A model generated the notes under the pieces. That model was not told the origin of the DNA and ran no database searches. It saw only the letters and a list, made by a program, of their open reading frames with translations. A program made the translations under genes and the position numbers. This document shows positions 50,961-59,476 of a DNA stretch of 64,000 nt, piece after piece (within the stretch, counting starts at the first letter, position 1; the number at the start of each line of letters is the position of its first letter). Source of the stretch: Phycisphaeraceae bacterium (GTDB taxonomy: Bacteria > Planctomycetota > Phycisphaerae > Phycisphaerales > UBA1924); assembly GCA_020639155.1 (NCBI GenBank), contig JACKHF010000001.1, forward strand, positions 1,674,001 through 1,738,000, read 5' to 3'.

Positions 50961-52088
50961 TCACAGCGAGATGTCTGCGGGCAGGATCGGCATGTCGGAT
51001 GAAACCGGTTGCGTCGTTCGTGATCCGATGATCTCATTGATCCGCCATGGTTCGATGCCGGTGCCTGGGCGTTTGATTGTCAGGTCGTCGCGTGTGATGA
51101 CGTGCCCAGCGGGGAGATCGCGTGTTGCAACAAGTGACTGACGCGAGACAGCACGGACATCGTGCTCGCATTCGAGTATGGTTTTTACCCTTCTGCCGAG
51201 TCGTTCGTCATCATTTTCGCCGGGCTGAGACCCCTGCTCTGCTGTCTGCATGAGTTCGGTTGTTGTGCGCACATACGACGCAAACTGCTCCGGGTTGAGT
51301 GAAGCAGCGTGGTCCGGGCCCTTCGCGCAACGGTCGTAGGTCAGATGCTTCTCGAGCACCCGCGCGCCGAGAATAGTTGCGATGCCGCCTGTATCAATCT
51401 CCGGCGTGTGGTCGCTGTACCCGATCGTGCATGTCGGGAACTCGTGTGTGAACACTTCGATCGCTCGCAACGCGCTGTGCTCGCGCGGCGTTGGATAGCT
51501 CGACACGCATTGGAGCAGTCCGAGCCTGTCTGCGCAGACGGGCAAAAGCCAATCGACCGCGCGCACGACCTCTTCCAGTGTGCTTGCGCCTGTGGAGACA
51601 ATCAATGGTTTGCCGGTACCGGCCATTGCTTCAAGGAGTGGTCTGTTGATGATGTCGGGTGACGCGCTCTTGTACGCGTCCCATGGGAGTTGCTCAGCGA
51701 CGGGGACGAGTTCCACAGAAAACACCGTGACAATCGCGTGGAGCCCGTGCGCGTGCGCACGCTCGACGATCAGGTGCATTTCTTCGATCGAGAGTTCCAG
51801 TCTGCGAAGCATGGAGAACGGATCTGCTTCGCCAGCACCCGCCTGATATGACGCGAGGCGGGACGCCTTTGACATCAATCGATCTGTTTCAAAGAGCTGG
51901 AGTTTGATGGCGTCGGCACCCGCATGATGTGCTGCATCCACGAGTTCGAGTGCCCGCTCGACGGAGCCGTCGTGGTTCACGCCGATCTCTGCGATGATGT
52001 ACGGCGGCTCATCCCGCGCGATATCCGTGAACTTGCGCCGGGTGGATGTATCCGGTGCGCTTGAGGTTGGGACTGACGGATGTGGCAT
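50961..52088 (-). CDS. neuB: N-acetylneuraminate synthase family protein
   Basis: Read from ATG 52088 (375 residues). It condenses N-acetylmannosamine or a related sugar with phosphoenolpyruvate. The TIM barrel start 'PYIIAEIGVNHDGSVERALELVDAAHHAGADAIKLQLFETDRLMS' and 'IGYSDHTPEIDTGGIATILGARVLEKHLTYDR' are typical. The C-terminal SAF domain (about 310-375) resembles antifreeze proteins ('LVATRDLPAGHVITRDDLTIKRPGTGI'). Substrates could be neuraminic, legionaminic or pseudaminic precursors; the CMP-transferase is not in the window. Confidence 0.92.
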   Translation of the reverse strand: MPHPSVPTSSAPDTSTRRKFTDIARDEPPYIIAEIGVNHDGSVERALELVDAAHHAGADAIKLQLFETDRLMSKASRLASYQAGAGEADPFSMLRRLELSIEEMHLIVERAHAHGLHAIVTVFSVELVPVAEQLPWDAYKSASPDIINRPLLEAMAGTGKPLIVSTGASTLEEVVRAVDWLLPVCADRLGLLQCVSSYPTPREHSALRAIEVFTHEFPTCTIGYSDHTPEIDTGGIATILGARVLEKHLTYDRCAKGPDHAASLNPEQFASYVRTTTELMQTAEQGSQPGENDDERLGRRVKTILECEHDVRAVSRQSLVATRDLPAGHVITRDDLTIKRPGTGIEPWRINEIIGSRTTQPVSSDMPILPADISL

Positions 52089-52293
52089 TGGATGGGTGTT
52101 CCGTCGCGCGATTCCCGCGCGTTCCGTTCTATGGCGAGGCAGACGGCAATCGCACGACACCGTGAGATTGCCCATAGTTGGCGTTATCTGGGCAGTCTGC
52201 ACTGCTGGCGAAGTCCTTCCCAGTTGTTCGACAAGACAGAAGGTTTCTCTGCAGGAATGGGTGATCGGGCGATCAGCCGATAGGAAGGGGCGT

Positions 52294-53196
52294 ATGTCTG
52301 ATCAGTCCCCCAAACCAGAACCCGTGGTCGAGGTGCGCGATCTCGTCAAGAGCTTCGGGAACACCACCGTCCTCAAGGGCATCTCACTGGATGTGTATCC
52401 TGGCGAGACCGTTGTCGTCATGGGTGGCTCAGGGTGCGGCAAGTCCACGTCGTTGCGATGCATGATCGGTTCGCTTGAGCCCGATTCGGGGTCGATCAAA
52501 CTGTTCGGCGAGGACATCGTGACCATGAGTGAGCGGGAGTTGAATGAGACCCGCAAGAAGTTCGGAATCCTGTTCCAGTCCGGTGCATTGTTTAACTCCA
52601 TGACACTCGCAGAGAACGTGGCACTGCCGTTAACCGAGCACACGACGCTGAACTCATCGATCATCGATATCCAGGTAAAGATGAAGCTCGAACTGGTCGG
52701 GCTGCGTGAGCACGCGAACAAGTATCCTGCTGAGATCTCCGGTGGTATGAAGAAACGCGCGGGGCTTGCGCGGGCGCTGGCGCTCGATCCCAGATTGCTG
52801 TTCTACGACGAGCCTTCGGCGGGTCTTGATCCCGTGACGAGCGCCGAGATCGACCGATTGATCATCGATCTGTCAAAGAAACTGGGTGTTGCGTCCGTTG
52901 TTGTGACGCACGAGATGGATTCGGCGTTTGCAATCGCCGATCGGATGGTGATGCTCGACAAGGGCAAGGTGCTGATGACGAACACGCGTCAGTGGTTTGA
53001 TGACCTGCGTCAGTTGCCCGAAGAGGAAGCGATGAAGCGGTCCGTAGAGGATCGGCTGATTCGCCAGTTTCTTCGCGGCGATGCGCACGGGCCGATCACG
53101 GAACGCAAGGCTGCAACGAGTTACGAGGAAGATCTGCTCGGGACCGAGTTTGTGCAGCCGGTCATTGGGAGTGGTGTTGAACCAACAAGAGCATGA
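52294..53196 (+). CDS. mlaF: ABC transporter ATP-binding protein MlaF-type
   Basis: A 300-residue ATPase with a strong site (AGGAAGGGG before ATG 52294). Walker A is GGSGCGKST. The signature is SGGMKKRAGLARALAL, whose SGGMKKR form is the Mla/MCE-type rather than the usual LSGGQ. Walker B is LLFYDEPSAGLDP and the switch His is in VTHEM. It powers phospholipid transport between the membranes. The MlaD-type gene follows after 41 bases. No MlaE permease is adjacent. The last 40 residues are an acidic C-terminal extension. Confidence 0.88.
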   Translation: MSDQSPKPEPVVEVRDLVKSFGNTTVLKGISLDVYPGETVVVMGGSGCGKSTSLRCMIGSLEPDSGSIKLFGEDIVTMSERELNETRKKFGILFQSGALFNSMTLAENVALPLTEHTTLNSSIIDIQVKMKLELVGLREHANKYPAEISGGMKKRAGLARALALDPRLLFYDEPSAGLDPVTSAEIDRLIIDLSKKLGVASVVVTHEMDSAFAIADRMVMLDKGKVLMTNTRQWFDDLRQLPEEEAMKRSVEDRLIRQFLRGDAHGPITERKAATSYEEDLLGTEFVQPVIGSGVEPTRA

Positions 53197-53237
53197 ACGC
53201 TGCACGCGCAAGATGATGCTGGAACTGGAGTGGGTGG

Positions 53238-54551
53238 ATGTCACGACGAAGACCAAAGCGCAACAACGTGATCGCAGGTGTGTTTCTGGTATCCGGGCTT
53301 GTGCTGGCGGTCGCCACAAGTGCAGTGCTCTCGGACGCCATGGAGTACTTCAAGCCCAAAACCCAGTACGTTGTGCGGTTTGACATCGCGACCGGGTCAG
53401 GTGGATTGAGCTCCGGAAGTGCAGTGACGCTCGGCGGTCAAAAGATCGGGCGTGTCTCCAGCGTGAACGTGAACCCTGCTGTCGGGATCGATGTCACGAT
53501 CGCGGTGAACTCTGACATTGTGATCAACGAGAACGCCAACGCATCGCTTGTTGTGCCGTTGTTGGGCGCGGGTGGTACGCTGAACTTTACCAGCCTTGGT
53601 GATCCGTCGCGCCTGGATTCTTTCCATGGTACAAGTGCGCGGCTTGAAGCAGGCGAGGTTCTGGCCGCAGGCATTGCGCCGCCAGGCTTTCTGGCGCAGG
53701 CTGGATTCGGGCCAGAGCAGGTTGCGACGCTGCGCAATGTGATTGAGAATGCTGACTCAACAATGGAACGTGTCGATTCGATCGCAACAAAGTTCCAGGA
53801 GTCGCTGCCCGGCATTGTCGATGAAGTCGAGGCAAGCATTGAGGATGCGCGCACAGCGGTCAACAACGTGCAGACCATGACCGAGAAAGCCGGCAAGCGG
53901 TTTGATGTTTGGGCGGACGAGGTCGATTCGGTGCTCGCCAACGCGAACGCAGCTTCAGATAAGCTGCCTGCCCTTGTCGACAATGCGAACGAGGGAGTGA
54001 GCGAAGCGCGGAAGGTTATTTCCACGACACAGGGTGTGATCGATGAGGCCGAGCCGAAGATCATTGCGACGCTGGATTCCGTGAAATCGTCGGCAGATCA
54101 CTTTGACACACACACGATTCGAGAAGTAGACAACTTCCTGACAGACGCCCGCGAGATGCTGCGCACTGCTGAGGGGCCGATTGTTGCGTTTGGCCAGGCG
54201 CTCGCTGAAGAAATGCCGGGGCTGCGCAAGGTGTTTGCGAATCTGCGTCTCGCGTCTGATCAGGCGAAGCTCGCGATGGTGGAGATTCGCAACAGTCCGT
54301 GGCGGATTCTGTACCAGCCTTCGCGAAAGGAGATCGAGCAGGAACTCGAGTTCGGGGCTGCTCGCACATACGCGGATGCGGTGAGCGATCTGCGCGCAGC
54401 GAGCGAAGCGCTCCAGGCGCTAGCCCAGTTCGGCGATGGTGTTGATCAGGCCGAGATCCAGCGTCTTCAGAACCAGCTTCTGGATGCGTTCATGCGGTAT
54501 CAGAAGCTTGAGGAGCAGATGCTGTCGCAGCTTGCCGAAGCAGGTACCTGA
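53238..54551 (+). CDS. mlaD: MCE/MlaD-family lipid-transport protein
   Basis: A 437-residue protein. One N-terminal helix (about 10-33) anchors it in the inner membrane. The MCE domain (about 40-120) is clear: 'YVVRFDIATGSGGLSSGSAVTLGGQKIGRVSSVNVNPAVGIDVTIAVNSD', and includes the hydrophobic pore loop 'LLGAGGTLNF'. From about 140 on there is a long Ala/Glu/Asp-rich helical region typical of extended MCE proteins that may form a periplasmic conduit. Together with MlaF it suggests a phospholipid-transport system whose permease is elsewhere. Confidence 0.88.
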   Translation: MSRRRPKRNNVIAGVFLVSGLVLAVATSAVLSDAMEYFKPKTQYVVRFDIATGSGGLSSGSAVTLGGQKIGRVSSVNVNPAVGIDVTIAVNSDIVINENANASLVVPLLGAGGTLNFTSLGDPSRLDSFHGTSARLEAGEVLAAGIAPPGFLAQAGFGPEQVATLRNVIENADSTMERVDSIATKFQESLPGIVDEVEASIEDARTAVNNVQTMTEKAGKRFDVWADEVDSVLANANAASDKLPALVDNANEGVSEARKVISTTQGVIDEAEPKIIATLDSVKSSADHFDTHTIREVDNFLTDAREMLRTAEGPIVAFGQALAEEMPGLRKVFANLRLASDQAKLAMVEIRNSPWRILYQPSRKEIEQELEFGAARTYADAVSDLRAASEALQALAQFGDGVDQAEIQRLQNQLLDAFMRYQKLEEQMLSQLAEAGT

Positions 54552-54594
54552 TTCACGAAACTGATCCACGCACATTCCGATATACTGTGCTGGA

Positions 54595-55851
54595 ATGTCA
54601 GGACGCAAACTCCCCATTGCTCATACGCCATCCGTCCAGCGGCCATCGCTGGTGCGGTCGGGTGGTCTTGTCGCAGTGCTTGTGCTTGTCGGGTCTGTGA
54701 CGGTGTTCCTGGCGCTTGCCCGTGCGGTGCGAAGGGACGGCCCCGCAGGTCAGACACCGATCGAGGAGCTTGTGCGCTCACTTGATGATATTGATCGGTT
54801 TGTTGATACTGTTGCGAATGACGTGCTCGTGTCTGAATCGGAGCGCGATGAGCGTACCGAACTTGGATTCGGATTGTACGTGTACCAACCAGTACTTGCT
54901 GCGGGTGAACGCGAGCCAGCAAACTGCCTGCATCGCGAGCACTGGGTGCTCTGGGAGCGCGCAGGAACAAAGCCGAGCGACGCGGTGATTCTTGTGCATG
55001 GTCTTGATGAACCGGGATCTATCTGGAACACCAGTGTGCGCACACTCGCATCTCGCGGATACACAGTGCTTCGGTTTGAGTATCCGAATGATGGCCCGAT
55101 CAAGGGTGCAGCGGACAGATTCGAGCGTGAGTTGCAGCAGGCGCATCGCGACGGCCTGACACGGGTCACATATGTCGGGCACTCCATGGGCGGGCTTGTG
55201 AGCATGGAGATGCTCACGCGGGATCGAAGTGCTTCACGGGCTAGTGAAATTCCAGAAACACAACGATTGATCACTGTCGGCACACCGTTCGGTGGATCGG
55301 CGTGGGCAAAGCTACGCGCGGTGGCAGAAATCCGTGATCAGGTTGAACGCCTTGTGACCGACAACTCGATCGGGTCTGCTGCATTGCTTCGGCATATGCA
55401 GGATGGGCTTGGTGAGGCAGGCGATGACCTGATGCCTGGGTCGGCATTCCTTGTAGAACTCAACAAACGCATGTTCCCGCCATCGTTCCCCGTGACGTGC
55501 GTTGTGGGAAAACTTCGTCAGTCACGACGGATCGATCCGTCGTGGTTGCGTGATTCCGTTGTGCTCAACGAACTGCTTGGCAGAAAGCAGAACGCGCTAA
55601 TGGTGCAGTCGCTCGAAACACTCGTGGATGATCTGGGTGACGGCGTTGTTCCGGTCGAGAGTGCATCGCCGTCGTGGGCTAACGACGTTGTGCGCGTGGA
55701 AGCGAGTCATCGTGGCATGCTGGAGCCGCTGCCCGTGGAGCACTTGATCGATGGAATTCTTGGTGCAGCGCCAGACACCTCCGAAATACCGCCAGCGATT
55801 CCGATTATTCTTGATCGACTGGCACGCGACGCGCAGGCAGCAGGTGGTTGA
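54595..55851 (+). CDS. Membrane-anchored alpha/beta-hydrolase (lipase-like)
   Basis: A 418-residue protein. One helix (about 21-43) follows a short cytoplasmic start. The hydrolase part has 'VILVHGLDEPGSIWNT' (oxyanion-side HG), the nucleophile elbow GHSMGG and 'LITVGTPFGGSAWAKL', then a probable catalytic Asp in 'GDGVVPVESA' and His in 'VEASHRGMLE'. This matches PGAP1-/lipase-like enzymes acting on ester lipids. It lies 43 bases after the MlaD gene and 15 bases before trmD, so a link to lipid handling is plausible. Confidence 0.8.
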   Translation: MSGRKLPIAHTPSVQRPSLVRSGGLVAVLVLVGSVTVFLALARAVRRDGPAGQTPIEELVRSLDDIDRFVDTVANDVLVSESERDERTELGFGLYVYQPVLAAGEREPANCLHREHWVLWERAGTKPSDAVILVHGLDEPGSIWNTSVRTLASRGYTVLRFEYPNDGPIKGAADRFERELQQAHRDGLTRVTYVGHSMGGLVSMEMLTRDRSASRASEIPETQRLITVGTPFGGSAWAKLRAVAEIRDQVERLVTDNSIGSAALLRHMQDGLGEAGDDLMPGSAFLVELNKRMFPPSFPVTCVVGKLRQSRRIDPSWLRDSVVLNELLGRKQNALMVQSLETLVDDLGDGVVPVESASPSWANDVVRVEASHRGMLEPLPVEHLIDGILGAAPDTSEIPPAIPIILDRLARDAQAAGG

Positions 55852-55866
55852 TCGCTACGATCATCC

Positions 55867-56631
55867 ATGCGTGTCGATGTTATCACAACATTTCCAGAGA
55901 TGTTCTCATCGGAACCACCCGGTGCATTAGGTATCAGTATCCCTGCGCGCGCGCAGCAGATGGGTGCGCTGAGCGTGCATGCGCATCAGCTTCGCGACTA
56001 CACGCAGGATGCGCATCAGACGACCGATGACCGACCGTTCGGCGGCGGCCCCGGTATGGTGATGATGTGCCAGCCGATCTGGGATGCGGTGCAGGACATC
56101 CAGCAGATGGATGCTATACCAGCACAGCTGATCTCCATGACGCCGCAGGGTACGCCGCTCACCCAGCAGATCGTCGAGAGCCTTGCGCAGCAGCCCAGAA
56201 TCATCGTGCTCGCGGGCCATTACGAGGGCATCGACGAGCGCGTCATCGAGAAACTCCAGCCGATGGAGTTGTCGATCGGTGACTATGTGCTCTCGGGTGG
56301 CGAACTCGCAGCGATCGTGCTGATCGACGCGGTTGCACGACTGCTCCCGGGTGTGCTCGGGCACGACGAGTCGCACGCGCGTGATTCGTTCTCGCAGGTC
56401 ACTGCGCGCGACGCGATCGGCAACGAGCTGCGCCCGAAGCTGCTGAAGGAACTCGGTATTTCAGAAGAGACGCGCCTGCTCGATTGCCCGCATTACACGC
56501 GCCCGCGCGAGTGGGAGGGCATGCCCGTCCCTGATGTGCTTCTGTCGGGCGATCACGCCGCGATCGCACAGTGGCGACTTGAGGAGATGGTCAGACGGAC
56601 GAAGGAACGCAGGCCGGAGTTGCTCGACTAG
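55867..56631 (+). CDS. trmD: tRNA (guanine-N1)-methyltransferase
   Basis: A 254-residue SPOUT methyltransferase that makes m1G37 in tRNAs reading CNN codons, preventing +1 frameshifting. The trefoil-knot motifs are intact: 'DDRPFGGGPGMVMMCQPI', 'GHYEGIDERVIEK' and 'SIGDYVLSGGELAAIVLIDA'; the C-terminal part ends 'HAAIAQWRLEEMVRRTKERRPELLD'. Usually in an rpsP-rimM-trmD-rplS operon; here rplS is 4.7 kb away across three zinc-ribbon genes, and rpsP/rimM are absent. Confidence 0.96.
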   Translation: MRVDVITTFPEMFSSEPPGALGISIPARAQQMGALSVHAHQLRDYTQDAHQTTDDRPFGGGPGMVMMCQPIWDAVQDIQQMDAIPAQLISMTPQGTPLTQQIVESLAQQPRIIVLAGHYEGIDERVIEKLQPMELSIGDYVLSGGELAAIVLIDAVARLLPGVLGHDESHARDSFSQVTARDAIGNELRPKLLKELGISEETRLLDCPHYTRPREWEGMPVPDVLLSGDHAAIAQWRLEEMVRRTKERRPELLD

Positions 56632-56638
56632 CCCGTAC

Positions 56639-57973
56639 TTACTTCTCCTGTACAGGAATCGTAACGGTGCCATTCCAGCAGATGGTGTGCCCGTCGATCA
56701 GACACATCTCCGGATCGGCAGTGATCCGCACAGACAACTCACCGGTGTGCTGAACATCGCAAGTTTCCGTCAGCAGATATCGATGCGTTGGCGGGCTGAA
56801 GATATTCATGCCCGTATCTTTGTTCGGATTATCGATGATGAACTGAGCACGACCCAGCACCGTGCCGTTGTGCATCAGTTCTGCCTGCAAACCCAGGCCC
56901 CACGATTCGTGCTCGCTGCCCGGCATCTGACGGTATAGGGGGCCATACTCGATGCAGATGTACGAGCCTGATCGAACACATCGCACATGATCTGCGAGAT
57001 TCCGGTCAACCTCCTCTGATTCGAAGAAGGTGATGCAGTCGTCGATAGCTCCCGAAACTGTGATTGTTCCGATGGTTCCCTGCCACACGACCGGTGATTT
57101 GTCGAGCAGCGCTTCAAGATTCCAATCGCTGTCAATATCAACAAGCACCAACTGGGCCTCGACTTCAACAGTGAAAGGTGCAGAACCAGAGGGGGCAATA
57201 ATTGGATATAGCCTGTCCTGCCAGTCTGTTGCGAGCGGAGGCTGGTGAGTGCCGAAGGGGTTCTTCTCGTGTTGGAACCTCAGCTCTGCGATGGAGATTT
57301 CGTCCTGGCTGGCGTGCCATGCTGATGTTCCCTTCACTCTTGCTCGGCTGGCGACCATCTTCCCGTCGATGGACGGGAGATAATCTCCAAACCGTGTTTC
57401 AACGCGGAGAGGCATATCGACTGGCCATTTCTCCCGCATGACGATGCACGAGTTGATCAGCGCTGGTTCTGTATCAATGAGTCTGCGCATGAACGCTCTG
57501 GTCTGCCAGTGCGTGAGTGTGCCTGCGTCCAAACGGTTCAATATTTCATTTGCGAGCGGTGATACGGGAGAGTACATGCGTGGTCCTTCCCAGATGACAT
57601 CTGTTGAGTCCCACTGTTTCTCATCCATCGGCGCAATGAACACCAGCACACTCGACGGGATCGCGCGCAACCATCCCTGTGTCATGCCGATATGCACGAT
57701 ATGGCTCGCATAACTCAGCATAACCATCAACAGGCCTGCGCACGCCCATCTCCATCTTCTGCGAGTGCGAAGCATCGACTTTGGCTTTGTATGCTCCTTG
57801 CCGCACTCGGGGCAGGTTGTTACGCCGTCGCCATTTGCATTGATCTCATCAAACGCGTACCAGCATTTTCTGCACCGCTTGCGACCCTTAGCGCGGTCGG
57901 AGAACAGCGACCACGCCAGCAGCACGGTGCCGATCGCCACGAGTCCCCAGACAAGGATCAGCCACGGGTCCAT
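56639..57973 (-). CDS. Zinc-ribbon membrane protein, intact copy of a tandem pair
   Basis: A 444-residue protein. An N-terminal helix (residues 3-21, MDPWLILVWGLVAIG) is followed by a basic 'DRAKGRKRCRKCWYAFDEI' and a ribbon closing with CPECGKEH. A second helix (about 75-92) leads to the motif 'IGMTQGWLRAIPSSVLVFIAPMDE'. The rest (about 110-444) is a beta-rich outer domain ending in 'CWNGTVTIPVQEK'. Close paralogue of 58058-59421. It converges on trmD 7 bases away. Confidence 0.75.
   Translation of the reverse strand: MDPWLILVWGLVAIGTVLLAWSLFSDRAKGRKRCRKCWYAFDEINANGDGVTTCPECGKEHTKPKSMLRTRRRWRWACAGLLMVMLSYASHIVHIGMTQGWLRAIPSSVLVFIAPMDEKQWDSTDVIWEGPRMYSPVSPLANEILNRLDAGTLTHWQTRAFMRRLIDTEPALINSCIVMREKWPVDMPLRVETRFGDYLPSIDGKMVASRARVKGTSAWHASQDEISIAELRFQHEKNPFGTHQPPLATDWQDRLYPIIAPSGSAPFTVEVEAQLVLVDIDSDWNLEALLDKSPVVWQGTIGTITVSGAIDDCITFFESEEVDRNLADHVRCVRSGSYICIEYGPLYRQMPGSEHESWGLGLQAELMHNGTVLGRAQFIIDNPNKDTGMNIFSPPTHRYLLTETCDVQHTGELSVRITADPEMCLIDGHTICWNGTVTIPVQEK
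57626..57973. repeat. Copy 1 of a near-identical segment shared with 59069-59421
   Basis: The first 115 codons of the two zinc-ribbon genes are almost identical at base level; for example, the bases encoding MDPWLILVWG to SDRAKGRKRC match nearly throughout. The remainder of the genes has diverged far more, which points to recent gene conversion or a selective constraint on this part. Confidence 0.75.
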
Positions 57974-58057
57974 TGGTTATGGTATTCGATGCGCGCAGAA
58001 GAGTCGGGTTTCAATGTCTGAGTGTGCTGTATGGGTATTCAGTATTAATACAGGGTG

Positions 58058-59421
58058 CTATTTCCACGGGTCCGCAACATCGGCACCCTTGTCCCGATTG
58101 AACTCACCCTTCCAGAACACGTCGTGATGGAAGTCAAGGAGGCACAACTCCGGATCCGTGGCGACTCGCAGCTGTATAGTGCTCGCGTTCTGACCACTGT
58201 TGTAGTTATCAGAGAGGATATAGCGGGTGCGATTGCTTTGGCGAACATGAACACCGTCATCAGGATGGAACACAATCATCCGTGTTGAACCCAAAGATGT
58301 TTCTCCGTCGAGCAGTTCAGCCTTGAGTGCAATGCCCCATGATGGTCCGGGCCCGCCAGATGCTTGTGAACTGAAGTTGACATTCCAGCAGTATGCGATT
58401 GTGTCATCGACTGACCATCCGAAGTGCCATTCAACTCTGCGCTTTGCTTCTTCTGATTCGAAGAACGAGATGGTCTCCTCGATGTCGCCACGCATGTCGA
58501 TTGTTCGCACGACACCCTGCCAGATGACATGTGTTGAAGCGATTGCGTGATTCTTGTCCGGATCGCTGGGATCAAACCCGCCGAGCACCTGCGCTTCAAT
58601 TTGTATTTTTCTCGGTTGGTTCGATGCGGGAGCAATCGTCAGGTAGTTTGCACCTATCCAGTCAAGCTGTAGTTGTATTGGGCCATAGCGGAAACGTTCC
58701 GAACGCTTCAGCTTCGGGTATTTTATCTTCAGATACTCGTTCTTGTCTTCAGTCGGAACACCTGAAGCCCATTCAGTTATCCCCTTTGCACGAACACGAA
58801 GGAGCAAGTCATCTCGTGTGATTGGAAGCATGAGCTGATCAGTGAGTTGCACACGCAGTGGGTATCCGAGAGGCCATGTGTCTCGTGTTCGAACGTAGTG
58901 ATTCATCATCGCGGGTTCGGTGCTGAATATTCGATCAAGATAGATTCTTGATTGCCAGGAGTAGAGCTCACGATCATGGAATCGTCGCTGTGCTTCTAAG
59001 GTAAGTTCGGATGTTGGTATGAAGAAGCGAAAGCCGATGAACGAGACATAATCTGAGTCCCACTGCGCATCATCCATCGGCGAGATGAACACCAGCACAC
59101 TCGACGGGATCGCGCGCATCCATCCCTGTGTCATGCCGATGTGAACAACATAGCTGCTGTAGCTCAGTATCATGAGCAGCACGCTTATGCATACGCATCT
59201 CCATCGTCTGCGAGTGCGGAGCATCGACTTCGGCTTTGTATGCTCCTTGCCGCACTCGGGCAGGTTGTTGTGCCATCTTCAGCAGAGTTGATCCCGTCGA
59301 GAGCGTACCAGCATTTTCTGCACCGCTTGCGACCCTTTGCGCGGTCGGAGAACAGCGACCACGCCAGCAGCACAGTGCCGATCGCTACGAGTCCCCAGAC
59401 AAGGATCAGCCACGGGTCCAT
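58058..59421 (-). pseudogene. Zinc-ribbon membrane protein, second copy, frameshifted in the ribbon
   Basis: Homologous throughout to the gene at 56639-57973, including MDPWLILVW at the start (59421) and the motif 'IGMTQGWMRAIPSSVLVFISPMDD'. Within the second Cys pair the intact copy has CCCC (codons for CPECG), whereas here only CCC is present (59258-59260 on the plus strand), shifting the frame after TTCP. The rest continues in another frame from about 59240 to 58058 with no further damage. It is either a fresh pseudogene or a base-call error; the downstream frame's own ATG at 59224 lacks the ribbon. Confidence 0.75.
59069..59421. repeat. Copy 2 of the near-identical segment shared with 57626-57973
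   Basis: Matches copy 1 along its length, apart from scattered substitutions, a variable stretch of a few codons between the Cys pairs, and the single-base loss at 59258-59260. It covers the N-terminal helix, ribbon and second helix of the zinc-ribbon protein. Confidence 0.75.
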
Positions 59422-59476
59422 TGGAGAGCGTATTCGTGGTGTGCGTGGGAGAGGTTCTGGTTTTCTACAATAGGGA

